Shown here: piece by piece, positions 38,482 through 46,559 of the stretch
How the letters are laid out: every line of letters starts with the position of its first letter
Numbering within the stretch: position 1 is the stretch's first letter
Origin: Marinospirillum perlucidum
GTDB taxonomy: Bacteria > Pseudomonadota > Gammaproteobacteria > Pseudomonadales > Halomonadaceae
DNA length: 64,000 bases
Reading direction: 5' to 3'
NCBI RefSeq assembly: GCF_003336805.1
Contig: NZ_QFWJ01000002.1
Span: 310,001 to 374,000, forward strand
The notes under the pieces: generated by a model
What the model was told of the DNA's origin: nothing
The model's database searches: none
Seen by the model: only the letters and a program-made list of their open reading frames with translations
Program-made: the position numbers and the translations under genes

Positions 38482-38865
38482 ATGACAGAAGCCCTAACCA
38501 AACTCGCTGAAAAGGATCTGCAAATCCTGACATTATGGATTTACGGCTCCCAAGCGCGAGGCGATGCCGGATGTACTAGTGATTGGGATTTGGCAGTCAT
38601 CTTTGCGGAATGGAAAGATGATGCCCTAGAGCGACGTCTGCGTCCCGAGACCTTAGCCTTGGATTGGCAAGAAGAGCTGAAATTACCGGAAGGCCAACTC
38701 AGTATTGTTGATCTGGCCTGCTGCCCTGTTCCTCTGGGTTGGAGTGTGCTTTCTGAAGGGCAGCTCCTTGTAGATAAAAAACCGGAAATACGTATGGCTG
38801 TAGAATCCAGAATCTTCTCGATCTGGGAACTCGATTACCTGCATGCTCAACAAGGGAGGGCATGA
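38482..38865 (+). CDS. mntA: MntA-type nucleotidyltransferase antitoxin
   Basis: 127 residues. The minimal nucleotidyltransferase motif GSX10DXD is exact: G22-S23, then D34-W-D36 in GSQARGDAGCTSDWDLAV. In type VII toxin-antitoxin systems MntA adds AMP to a Tyr of HepT and so neutralises it. The HepT gene starts two bases downstream. It is divergent from fkpB by 79 bases and interrupts the normal lspA-fkpB linkage. Confidence 0.88.
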   Translation: MTEALTKLAEKDLQILTLWIYGSQARGDAGCTSDWDLAVIFAEWKDDALERRLRPETLALDWQEELKLPEGQLSIVDLACCPVPLGWSVLSEGQLLVDKKPEIRMAVESRIFSIWELDYLHAQQGRA

Positions 38866-38866
38866 A

Positions 38867-39289
38867 ATGGCACCCGTGGCACCGAGTTATTTGATCTCAC
38901 TGACCGAGCACGCTAACGAGTGTGAAAGGGACTTGCTTCTGCTTAAAAATAAACTGGAGGTAGAACCCTGGTCACGTTTTGAAGAGTTGGCGGCGGAACG
39001 TAGTTTGCAGCTGTTGATTGAAGCCGCGATCGGAGCAGCAAAGCACTGGGCGAAAAAGTCCACAGGACAAACAATTAATGAAGGGCTAAAAGCCTTTCAG
39101 TACCTTCAAAGTGCTGGCTTGATTGCGAGCCAGACGCCCTGGAAAAAAGTTATCGGCCTACGCAATGCCCTGGTACACGACTACCTGGATGTTGATCCGG
39201 AAATAGTCCAGTCAGTGGTTCGCAATGGCTATTACCAGCAACCACTGGATTTTGTGCGCAAGGCAGTAAAAGTACTAGAGTGCAGTTGA
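38867..39289 (+). CDS. hepT: HepT-type HEPN ribonuclease toxin
   Basis: 140 residues from the ATG at 38867, which has GGGAGGG at good spacing; an ATG at 38843 inside the antitoxin gene is possible. Helical HEPN fold with the exact RX4HXY motif: R99, H104 and Y106 in LRNALVHDYLDVD. R and H form the RNase site and Y is the residue AMPylated by MntA. This pair acts as a toxin-antitoxin unit, possibly in phage defence or plasmid/chromosome maintenance. Confidence 0.88.
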   Translation: MAPVAPSYLISLTEHANECERDLLLLKNKLEVEPWSRFEELAAERSLQLLIEAAIGAAKHWAKKSTGQTINEGLKAFQYLQSAGLIASQTPWKKVIGLRNALVHDYLDVDPEIVQSVVRNGYYQQPLDFVRKAVKVLECS

Positions 39290-39303
39290 TCAAGTTGATG
39301 GGC

Positions 39304-39400
39304 AAAGTTTACAAATAGTAAATGAGCATTTGAGGTCATTTCCACTGCACTCCCTACACACATGGGAGTCGCAGGGCAAGAGTTAATTAGAGATTTCTAG
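39304..39400. repeat. Dispersed inverted-repeat element, copy C (degenerate, partial)
   Basis: AGTTTACAAATAGTAAATGA (39306-39325) and TTAATTAGAGATTTCTAG (39383-39400) match the core and right end of copy A in the same orientation. The left part is missing, and the middle carries a segment with its own small hairpin, ACTCCC (39349-39354) / GGGAGT (39364-39369). Sits just after hepT. Confidence 0.6.
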
Positions 39401-39507
39401 GCTGAAGCAAGGCACCTAGGTTTTTGAGTATAAAGAAGTAAAAAGTACTTCTCTTCAAACACTAGAGTGGGGTGGAGGATTCGAGAAACAGACCAAGGTG
39501 TAGTGGT

Positions 39508-39876
39508 ATGCTAAAAAGACTGCGTAATATTGCTCGGAATATAGCCCATAAATTTTCCGTATCTGCCAATCATTTTGCTTATTTAGCAAGTTCCAGTGAA
39601 TATCAATACGCGGAAATTGATTTGTGTTCGGGCCAAATCATCCCCGTTGAATATAATTTGGAACGCAACCGTATTTTGGTGGAGCAGTGCAGATCAAATC
39701 TTTTTTGTTTGCTGAGAGATAATGAAGTGTCCGAAATAGAAACAGTTTTTTTGACTGTTGGGTTTACCCCTGCTGCTGGAGCAACTCTGATGGGAGAATT
39801 TACAATCACCTTTACTCTTAAAAACAATCGTAGGGCATTTGGAAGAGTTAATGCGGAAGTTCTTCCCCAGCCATAA
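39508..39876 (+). CDS. Protein of unknown function
   Basis: 122 residues from the ATG at 39508 (AAGGTG a little upstream); a GTG at 39472 would add 12 residues. I do not recognise the family. A basic N terminus (MLKRLRNIARNIAHKF) is followed by a mixed alpha/beta-looking region with AEIDLCSGQIIPVEYN and a Thr/Phe-rich stretch near the end. No signal peptide or membrane helix. Base composition is clearly more AT-rich than the flanking housekeeping genes, which suggests acquisition. It shares the island with mntA-hepT and a repeat copy and is convergent with lspA. Confidence 0.5.
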   Translation: MLKRLRNIARNIAHKFSVSANHFAYLASSSEYQYAEIDLCSGQIIPVEYNLERNRILVEQCRSNLFCLLRDNEVSEIETVFLTVGFTPAAGATLMGEFTITFTLKNNRRAFGRVNAEVLPQP

Positions 39877-39952
39877 AACGGTAACTTGAATTCAATGCTC
39901 CAGCGACTTCTCGGTGCTATGCCGTTGGCAGCAGGTTCGTACGTTAAAATAC

Positions 39953-40474
39953 CTAGCCCGTTTTTTCTTTCTTCCCAAATAGCGTCAACCAGAGGATCAG
40001 TCCAGCCCCTACCGTGATGGCTGAGTCGGCCAGATTAAAGGCGGGAAAGTAGTTGTGATTCCAGTGAAATGCCAGGAAGTCGACGACATAGCCATGCAGG
40101 ATGCGGTCATGCAGGTTGCCCAGGGCACCGCCAAGAATCAGGGCGAGGGCCAAGGCGAGCAGTTTTTCTGAATCCTGGCGTTGGTTGAGCCAACCCCAGA
40201 GAAACAGGCAGGCCACCAGTCCAATACCGATAAAAAACACCCGCTGCCAGCCACCGGCCGAAGCCAGAAAGCTGAAGGCGGCCCCGGTGTTGTGCAGCAG
40301 TACCAGATCAAAAACCGGCAGCACTTCCAGGCGTTGACCATAGAAGAAGCTGTTGCTGATCCAGGCTTTGCTGGCCAGGTCGATGATGACGACCAGCGCG
40401 GCCAGTCCCAACCAGGGCAGATTGCGCCCCTGCCAGCGCAGGCTGGCAAGGGCTTTTCTGATGGCATCAGGCAT
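39953..40474 (-). CDS. lspA: Lipoprotein signal peptidase
   Basis: 173 residues from the ATG at 40474, which overlaps the ileS stop by 8 bases. Four membrane helices. Catalytic Asp residues lie in [15 protein letters not shown] (near 119) and [11 protein letters not shown] (near 147). It cleaves the signal peptide of diacylglyceryl-prolipoproteins at the inner membrane. The ileS-lspA overlap is conserved in relatives; the next usual gene, fkpB, has been displaced. Its TAG stop is followed by no recognisable terminator. Confidence 0.96.
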   Translation of the reverse strand: MPDAIRKALASLRWQGRNLPWLGLAALVVIIDLASKAWISNSFFYGQRLEVLPVFDLVLLHNTGAAFSFLASAGGWQRVFFIGIGLVACLFLWGWLNQRQDSEKLLALALALILGGALGNLHDRILHGYVVDFLAFHWNHNYFPAFNLADSAITVGAGLILWLTLFGKKEKTG

Positions 40475-43322
40475 AGTGGCGAACTTCACCTTCACCGTCA
40501 GGCAGGTTGCTGATACAGCGGCCACAAAGATGAGGATGCTCGGCATGGCTACCGACATCTTCGCGATGGTGCCAGCAGCGCACACACTTCTCGTTTTCTG
40601 AGGCGAAAACAGCGACTTTCAGCTCTTCCAGTTCGGTCGTACGGGCATCGCCAGCTTCGGCCAGTGGCTTGAGATGCACTTCGGAGGTGAGCAGAACAAA
40701 GCGCAGTTCATCACCCAAACGCTCCAGGTCGGCCAACAGCGCAGGAGAAGCAAAGAGGGTGACTTCTGCGCTCAGGGAGCCTTTCACCAGCTTCTCGTTA
40801 CGCGCATCTTCCAGGCATTTGTTCACAGCATCCTTAACTTCCACCAGCTGTTCCCAGTAATCCCGACCCAGGTCTTCACTGGAGTTCTCGGGCAGGGCAA
40901 AAAGGCCTTCATACCAGGTGGTCAGGAAGATGGATTCAGGGCGCTCACCGGGCAGGTGCTCGTTGATTTCTTCAGCGGTGAAACTGAGGATGGGCGCAAC
41001 CCAGCGAATCAGGGCTTCAGCAATGTGGTAAAGCGCTGTCTGACAAGAGCGGCGACCGCGCGAATCCGTCTGCATGGTGTACTGGCGGTCCTTGATGACA
41101 TCCAGGTAGAAACCACCCAGTTCCTTGACGCAGAAGTGGTGTACCTGCTGGTAAACATCCAGGAAGCGGTAGCTGTCGTAGGCGGCTTTGACTTTCTCCT
41201 GCAGTCGCAGGGCAGCATCCACGGCCCAGCGATCCAGGGACAGCAGTTGATCCGCAGGCAGCAGATCGCGCTTGGGATCAAAACCGTTCAGGTTGGAAAG
41301 CAGGAAGCGGCTGGTGTTGCGGATACGACGATAGGAATCCGCAGTGCGCTTGAGGATATCGTCGGAAACGGCCATTTCCCCGGAATAATCGGTCGAGGAA
41401 ACCCACAGGCGCAGGATATCGGCACCCAGCTTGTCCATGACTTCCTGGGGAGCCACCACGTTGCCCACGGATTTGGACATCTTGCGGCCTTGAGCATCCA
41501 CGGTAAAACCATGGGTGAGCAGGCTGCGGTAAGGTGGATGACCATCAATGGCACAACCGGTCAGCAAGGAGGAGTGGAACCAGCCACGGTGCTGGTCGGA
41601 GCCTTCCAGGTAGAGGTCAGCACGCGGGCCTTCGTTGTGGCCCAGTGGATGGGAGCCACGCAGCACATGCCAGTGGGTGGTGCCGGAATCAAACCAGACG
41701 TCCAGGGTATCCATGACCTTGTCGTAATCCTTGGCTTCTTCGCCCAGGAGTTCTTCAGCAGGCAGCTGGAACCAGGCATCAATGCCTTCGGCTTCCACTT
41801 TTTGGGCGACCTTTTCCATCATCTCCAGGGTGTTGGGATGCAGTTCACCCGTCGCCTTGTGCAGGAAGAAAGGCAGGGGAACCCCCCAGTTGCGCTGACG
41901 CGAGATACACCAGTCCGGGCGGTTGGCGATCATGGAGTGCAGACGCGCCTGCCCCCAGTCAGGATAGAACTGGGTTTGTTCGATACCCGCCAGGGCCTTT
42001 TCACGCAGGGTCTTGCCATCGGTGCCCTGGATATCCATGCCCACAAACCACTGGGCGGTGGCACGATAGATGACGGGGGTCTTGTGCCGCCAGCAGTGCA
42101 TGTAGCTGTGGGTAATCTTCTTGTGGGCCATCAGATTGCCGCTTTCAGACAGCTTTTCCACGATCTGGGGATTGGCCTTCCAGATCATCTGGCCGCCGAA
42201 ATAGGGCAGGTCTTCGCTGTAGACACCATTGCTCTGCACCGGGCTGAGGATGTCATCAAAGCTCATGCCTTCGGCGCGGCAGGTGTTAAAGTCATCCATG
42301 CCGTAAGCCGGGGCGGAGTGAACGATCCCCGTGCTGCCCACTTCCGCTTCCACATAGTCGGCCAGATAAACCGGCGAGAGGCGGTCGTAAAAAGGATGGC
42401 GGAAATTGATCTTGTCCAATTGGTCGCCTTGCGCACGGGCCAGGATCTCACCTTCCAGGCCGAATCTTTCCAGGCAGGATTCCACCAGTGGCTCAGCCAG
42501 CAGCAGTAGACGATCACCGGTATCCACCAGGGCATAGGTGAATTCGGGGTGAACATTCAGCGCCTGGTTGGCTGGAATGGTCCAGGGTGTGGTGGTCCAG
42601 ATCACTACGGCTGCAGGCTTGGGCAGTTGATCCAGTTGGAAGGCCTTGGCCAGGGCTTGTTCGTCTTCACAGGGGAAGGCAACATCGATGGCATCGGATT
42701 GCTTGTCTGCATATTCCACCTCGGCTTCGGCCAGGGCAGAACCACAGTCAAAACACCAGTTAACCGGCTTGAGGCCTTTGAAGACAAACCCGCCTTTAAC
42801 CATTTCCGCCAGGGCACGGATTTCTCCAGCTTCGTTGGTGAAATCCATGGTGCGATAGGGTTTTTGCCAGTCGCCAATCACGCCCAGGCGGACAAAGTCC
42901 TGCATCTGACCCTTGATCTGTTCGCCCGCGTATTCGCGGCAGAGATCACGGGCCTTGTCAGCAGGCAGGTTCTTGCCGTGGGTGACTTCGACCTTGTGCT
43001 CGATGGGCAGGCCGTGGCAGTCCCAGCCAGGTACATAGGGAGCATCAAACCCGGCCAGGGTGCGGGATTTAACGATAAAGTCCTTGATGATCTTGTTGAC
43101 CGCATGACCGATATGGATATTGCCGTTGGCATAGGGAGGGCCGTCGTGAAGAACAAATTTGGGGCGGCCTTCACCCTGTTTGCGCAGCTGGGCGTAGAGA
43201 TCCAGCTGTTGCCATTTTTCCAGGCGCTTGGGCTCCTGCTTGGGCAGCATCCCGCGCATGGGGAAGCTGGTTTCCGGCAGGTTAAGCGTTGCTTTGTATT
43301 GGTCCGAATTCTTGTCAGTCAT
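40467..43322 (-). CDS. ileS: Isoleucyl-tRNA synthetase
   Basis: 951 residues (E. coli 938). Class I signatures: [16 protein letters not shown] near 58 (HIGH) and [10 protein letters not shown] near 608 (KMSKS). The editing domain lies between them ([12 protein letters not shown]-type, here [16 protein letters not shown]). The C-terminal zinc site has two Cys pairs, CVRCWH and LCGRC. Charges tRNA-Ile. It follows ribF on the same strand (39 bases) and overlaps lspA. A long open frame on the opposite strand is only a shadow of its codon bias. Confidence 0.98.
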   Translation of the reverse strand: MTDKNSDQYKATLNLPETSFPMRGMLPKQEPKRLEKWQQLDLYAQLRKQGEGRPKFVLHDGPPYANGNIHIGHAVNKIIKDFIVKSRTLAGFDAPYVPGWDCHGLPIEHKVEVTHGKNLPADKARDLCREYAGEQIKGQMQDFVRLGVIGDWQKPYRTMDFTNEAGEIRALAEMVKGGFVFKGLKPVNWCFDCGSALAEAEVEYADKQSDAIDVAFPCEDEQALAKAFQLDQLPKPAAVVIWTTTPWTIPANQALNVHPEFTYALVDTGDRLLLLAEPLVESCLERFGLEGEILARAQGDQLDKINFRHPFYDRLSPVYLADYVEAEVGSTGIVHSAPAYGMDDFNTCRAEGMSFDDILSPVQSNGVYSEDLPYFGGQMIWKANPQIVEKLSESGNLMAHKKITHSYMHCWRHKTPVIYRATAQWFVGMDIQGTDGKTLREKALAGIEQTQFYPDWGQARLHSMIANRPDWCISRQRNWGVPLPFFLHKATGELHPNTLEMMEKVAQKVEAEGIDAWFQLPAEELLGEEAKDYDKVMDTLDVWFDSGTTHWHVLRGSHPLGHNEGPRADLYLEGSDQHRGWFHSSLLTGCAIDGHPPYRSLLTHGFTVDAQGRKMSKSVGNVVAPQEVMDKLGADILRLWVSSTDYSGEMAVSDDILKRTADSYRRIRNTSRFLLSNLNGFDPKRDLLPADQLLSLDRWAVDAALRLQEKVKAAYDSYRFLDVYQQVHHFCVKELGGFYLDVIKDRQYTMQTDSRGRRSCQTALYHIAEALIRWVAPILSFTAEEINEHLPGERPESIFLTTWYEGLFALPENSSEDLGRDYWEQLVEVKDAVNKCLEDARNEKLVKGSLSAEVTLFASPALLADLERLGDELRFVLLTSEVHLKPLAEAGDARTTELEELKVAVFASENEKCVRCWHHREDVGSHAEHPHLCGRCISNLPDGEGEVRHYA

Positions 43323-43361
43323 GGTTATCGTGTCATCAAGGTTGCGGTTAACTGGAATAAA

Positions 43362-44366
43362 TCATTCTAAAGGAGCCGTGGCCAGTAGAGGCTCGATTTG
43401 CGAGTCCGGCCAGGGCGAGCCGGGCAGCCATTCCGGACGGGCGCGATTGAAGAACTGAATGGACTGGTCGATGTCCCGACCGATGTATTCCTTGAGTTCT
43501 TCCAGGCCATCGAATTTCAGTTCGTTGCGAAGTTTGGCCAGAAAAAAGACTTCCAGCGGTTCGCCGTAGATATCCTGCTTGAAGCCGTGCAGGTGTACCT
43601 CCAGCGCGGGAAGGACACCATCCACCGTGGGTCTCAGGCCGATATTGGCAACACCCGGCCAATAATCGCCATTGGGCAGGCGGGCCATCACGGTAAATAC
43701 ACCGTTGAGCGCCGGTTTGCGAATACCCAACAGCAGGTTGGCGGTGGGTACACCCAGGGTGCGCCCGAGTTTACGCCCGTGAACCACGCGGCTGGCGATC
43801 TTGTAGGGCCGTCCCAGCAAGCGGGCGGCGCCGGATAGATTGGCACTGGCCAGGGTGGTGCGTATGCGGGTGCTGGAGACCCTTTCCCGATCCATCAGGA
43901 AGGTGTGGGTATGCTCCACACTAAAGCCTGCTTCTTGACCCACTTTTTCCAACAGGTGAAAGTCACCGGCACGATCGCAGCCAAAACGGAAGTCATCACC
44001 CACGACCAGATGGCGAACGGCCAGCCCTTCGACCAGAACCTGGCGAATGAATTCTTCGCCGGTCAGTTGCCGCAGCCGGGAGGTGAACTGCAGGCAAACG
44101 ATGCGCTCGGCACCGTATTCGGACAGACGCTCGACCTTTTCACGAAAGCGGGTCAAGCGAGGTGGAGCCTGATCACCGGCAAAAAACTCGCGTGGCTGAG
44201 GCTCAAAGACCATGACCGTGGCCGGTTCACCCAGGCGTGCAGCCCTCTCCTGAACCTGTTGCAGGATTTTCTGGTGCCCCAAATGAACACCATCGAAATT
44301 ACCGATGGTGGCGACACAGCCGCGATGGTGGCTGCGAAGATTGTGGATGCCGCGGATAAGTTCCAT
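43362..44366 (-). CDS. ribF: Bifunctional riboflavin kinase / FAD synthetase
   Basis: 334 residues (E. coli 313). N-terminal FAD synthetase with the nucleotidyltransferase motif GNFDGVHLGHQ near 23 and the VSSTRIRT loop near 164; C-terminal flavokinase starting at GRPYKIASRVVHGRKLGRT with PTANL near 206. It makes FMN and FAD from riboflavin. First gene of the ribF-ileS-lspA unit. A repeat element lies directly upstream of its start and may carry or affect its promoter. Confidence 0.97.
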   Translation of the reverse strand: MELIRGIHNLRSHHRGCVATIGNFDGVHLGHQKILQQVQERAARLGEPATVMVFEPQPREFFAGDQAPPRLTRFREKVERLSEYGAERIVCLQFTSRLRQLTGEEFIRQVLVEGLAVRHLVVGDDFRFGCDRAGDFHLLEKVGQEAGFSVEHTHTFLMDRERVSSTRIRTTLASANLSGAARLLGRPYKIASRVVHGRKLGRTLGVPTANLLLGIRKPALNGVFTVMARLPNGDYWPGVANIGLRPTVDGVLPALEVHLHGFKQDIYGEPLEVFFLAKLRNELKFDGLEELKEYIGRDIDQSIQFFNRARPEWLPGSPWPDSQIEPLLATAPLE

Positions 44367-44382
44367 GGAGGTCGCTGTCGGA

Positions 44383-44562
44383 TTAGGAAACCTCTGATTA
44401 ACTAGTGCGCTTGCTTATACTGCGCTGAAATTGATCTCTAAATGCTCATTTACTCGCTGTAAACTGCGCTTTTTCATTCAATTTCGCCTTGTCTAACCGT
44501 CGCTCATCACGTTAATCAGCGGCTCCTCAGTAAAAAAAGGTCAACAAACCCCTGATTATATA
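44383..44562. repeat. Dispersed inverted-repeat element, copy B
   Basis: In inverse orientation to copy A. The left end is TTAGGAAACCTCTGATTAAC (44383-44402) and the right end GTTAATCAGC (44511-44520), with the core matching copy A for over 100 bases, including ATGCTCATTTACT and CAATTTCGCCTTGTCTAA. A further AAACCCCTGATTA (44547-44559) at the right looks like the end of a second, truncated copy. It fills the gap between ribF and the fimT-like gene. Confidence 0.75.
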
Positions 44563-44592
44563 GGAGTGAACGCCTTGCGAACAGCAGCAAGC

Positions 44593-45102
44593 CTAAGGCG
44601 GACAGGTGTTGACCAGACTCGCCGGTGGATCTTCACGAACACGGATGCGGCCAACCGTGGAAAAGGTAACGCCACGAGCGGCGACTTCAGAAAAACCACT
44701 GCAGGGCAACAGGGTGCCGCCCGAGCTTCGGTGCGGCAGAGGTACTAGAGTCAGGTCATGATCGGGGAAGGCAGTGGGTAAATCCAGCCCCTGGAAAAAA
44801 GCCAGGGGCTGGTTGGTGCTATCCACTACTAGCAGCAGGTTTTTGGCGACAGTCGAGGAACTGCATTGCTTGGCATCTTGTGCCGGACAAAGGCGGACTT
44901 CCTCTTGCCGTAAACTGGCCGTTGATCGGGCAAAGCTGAGAATGCCTTTAAGGCGATTGATGGCGGCGGCCTGACGTTGGCTTTCACTGAGTTGCTGGTA
45001 GCCGGGTAGGGCCACCCCCAGAAGCGAGCTGATTATCAGAAGAGCAGCCAGGAGATCAATCAGATTGATGCTGCCCCCTTCACGTTGACTAATCTTCAGC
45101 AT
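44593..45102 (-). CDS. FimT/GspH-like minor pilin with an atypical prepilin site
   Basis: 169 residues. The N terminus has a short basic leader, then Gly-Gly and the hydrophobic helix SINLIDLLAALLIISSLLGV. A normal prepilin has G followed by FTLIE with Glu at +5; here the acidic residue is Asp and falls at +6 after the last Gly. The C-terminal half has the GspH-type pattern (FSTVGRIRV) with paired Cys. It would be the tip-complex subunit that initiates a type IV pilus or pseudopilus, or binds DNA (FimT). Last gene of the minor-pilin operon; its start overlaps the preceding gene by 14 bases. Confidence 0.75.
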   Translation of the reverse strand: MLKISQREGGSINLIDLLAALLIISSLLGVALPGYQQLSESQRQAAAINRLKGILSFARSTASLRQEEVRLCPAQDAKQCSSSTVAKNLLLVVDSTNQPLAFFQGLDLPTAFPDHDLTLVPLPHRSSGGTLLPCSGFSEVAARGVTFSTVGRIRVREDPPASLVNTCPP

Positions 45103-45325
45103 GACAGCCTCCCGGTAATGGGCAGGGAGGACATTCGGAAGCTGTTTCCATCTCCAATTGTTCGATCAGTTGTTGGCAATTTTGATACAGCAGCAGTTGA
45201 TGGTTACGCTGGGTTTGAAAAAGATCCTGAGAGGCTTGTTGCACCAGTAAAAGGCTGAGTAGCGTCAGTAGCAAGAGGGGCAAAAAAACAAAGCCAGACT
45301 GCCGGGTTGATAAAGGACTGTTCAT
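45089..45325 (-). CDS. Short PilX-like minor pilin
   Basis: 78 residues from the ATG at 45325, which overlaps the upstream stop (ATGA). The leader MNSPLSTRQSG is followed by FVFLPLLLLTLLSLLLV; like PilX/GspK proteins it lacks Glu at +5. Normal PilX is about 170-200 residues, so almost the whole globular head is missing; only a short tail with Cys pairs remains. It may be a reduced but functional helix-only pilin or a remnant. Confidence 0.6.
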   Translation of the reverse strand: MNSPLSTRQSGFVFLPLLLLTLLSLLLVQQASQDLFQTQRNHQLLLYQNCQQLIEQLEMETASECPPCPLPGGCHAED

Positions 45326-46032
45326 GGTGGCTGCTCCAGATACACCGAACCGGTGACTAGTTGGCGAAGGCGTCCATCCTCGGGGAGTTCCAGCGGCTCG
45401 CCCCACAGCTGGATTTGCTGCTGCTTGGGGCGACTAAGTGGCACAGAGCTAGCGAGTAGAACAGCAAATTGAATGCCGCTGATGCTTGTCCAGTCACTGA
45501 CCTGATCAGCATTCAACCAGCGACCGGAATCCGGGCGGTAGTAGCGAAAGCGGAGTAATTCCGCTCCCTGTATCAGGGTTTGCGAGTGCCCCAGTTGTTC
45601 TGCCTGGTCGGATTGCGATTGTTTGTGGGCCAGGCCCTGGCCATAGGTTTTGCTATCCAGATGCCAGAGGCTGAAGTCAGCTTCCTGATCCTCAGCGTGG
45701 CGGTTAATCACTAGCCAATCGGAGGAAGGGAAGTGTTCAAAACTGCTGGAACTGAGGGTTGGATGATTCAGAGTTACAGTTTTTTCGGTGAAATCAGGAT
45801 AATCTCGAGTCGCTGATGCAGCAGCAAGGATGCGCTGGGCCTGACTTAAATCCTGGCGCAGGGCCAATTCTGCCAGACGCGTTCTTTCGGTAAGTCGAAG
45901 GGTTTGCATCTGTTGCCTTTGGTATTGAACCAGCTGAGTGAATACCTGGGTGCTGGCCACCAGCAGCAGACCGCCGACCAGCGTCACCACCAGCACTTCA
46001 ATTAAGGAAAAACCCGAGTGCGGATGTTTCAT
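45322..46032 (-). CDS. PilW-like minor pilin
   Basis: 236 residues from the ATG at 46032. The prepilin signature is canonical: MKHPHSG then FSLIEVLVVTLVGGLLLVAS (Glu at +5). The rest is PilW-like, with RQDLSQAQRIL near 70 and a C-terminal beta region. Part of the priming complex of type IV pili. Overlaps both neighbours by four bases. Shorter than Pseudomonas PilW. Confidence 0.78.
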   Translation of the reverse strand: MKHPHSGFSLIEVLVVTLVGGLLLVASTQVFTQLVQYQRQQMQTLRLTERTRLAELALRQDLSQAQRILAAASATRDYPDFTEKTVTLNHPTLSSSSFEHFPSSDWLVINRHAEDQEADFSLWHLDSKTYGQGLAHKQSQSDQAEQLGHSQTLIQGAELLRFRYYRPDSGRWLNADQVSDWTSISGIQFAVLLASSVPLSRPKQQQIQLWGEPLELPEDGRLRQLVTGSVYLEQPP

Positions 46033-46430
46033 AGGCCAGCTCCTGAAATTAGAGGGCGCTGCAGGTGCTGCTCTCCCAGGGGGCTCGTCCATCTCAGATT
46101 AAGTGCTTGGCCCTGCTTGCTGATCGTCAAATCAGGCAGCCTTTGCTTCGCCTGGCATAAGAGGGTGAGATCCATAAAGGCACTGGTGCAGCTGCCTTGG
46201 GCCAGGCGTGAAGTGAGATGACCGGGTGGCGCCTGACTAATGGCTTGCTGCAGGGAAAGGTTTTCAGCCAGCCGCGCAGCCAGGGCTTCCTGCTGTAGAT
46301 GCTGGCGTGTTTGCAGACTGATGGTCATAAACTGCCCAATCGTGACTGCGAGAAAGGTGGCCAGGAGCAAAGAGATCAGCAGTTCGATAAGCGTGAAGCC
46401 ATCCTGGCTTTCTGGAAAGGCCATCTTCAT
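46029..46430 (-). CDS. PilV-like minor pilin
   Basis: 133 residues. Leader MKMAFPESQDG followed by FTLIELLISLLLATFLAVTI, a perfect type III signal with Glu at +5. It resembles PilV/GspI by length and position as the first gene of the cluster. An ATG two codons downstream is an alternative start. GGAGAG lies a few bases upstream. Followed with overlap by the pilW-like gene. Confidence 0.75.
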   Translation of the reverse strand: MKMAFPESQDGFTLIELLISLLLATFLAVTIGQFMTISLQTRQHLQQEALAARLAENLSLQQAISQAPPGHLTSRLAQGSCTSAFMDLTLLCQAKQRLPDLTISKQGQALNLRWTSPLGEQHLQRPLISGAGL

Positions 46431-46519
46431 CTCTCCCTGAAGCTGAAGCGTCTGCTCAAAGCTAGAAGCTAACTAGGCTGCTCAGGGATTGTTGGAGCAA
46501 TTTTTTGATACTGGCCGTT

Positions 46520-46553
46520 AGCGGGTAAGAAATGCAGCAGTTATTTACCCGCT
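46520..46553 (-). terminator. Hairpin after murJ
   Basis: AGCGGGTAA (46520-46528) and TTACCCGCT (46545-46553), 9-bp perfect arms with a 16-base loop, just past the murJ stop. No T run follows directly, so termination is uncertain. Confidence 0.4.
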
Positions 46554-46559
46554 GTTACT

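Noticed and set aside
40674-42509. Long open frame on the plus strand inside ileS
   Set aside because: It lies wholly opposite ileS, whose motifs are unmistakable; open antisense frames are common with this codon bias.
45089-45325. Missing Glu at +5 of the PilX-like protein as an anomaly
   Set aside because: PilX/GspK-type minor pilins normally lack that Glu; only the short length is unusual.
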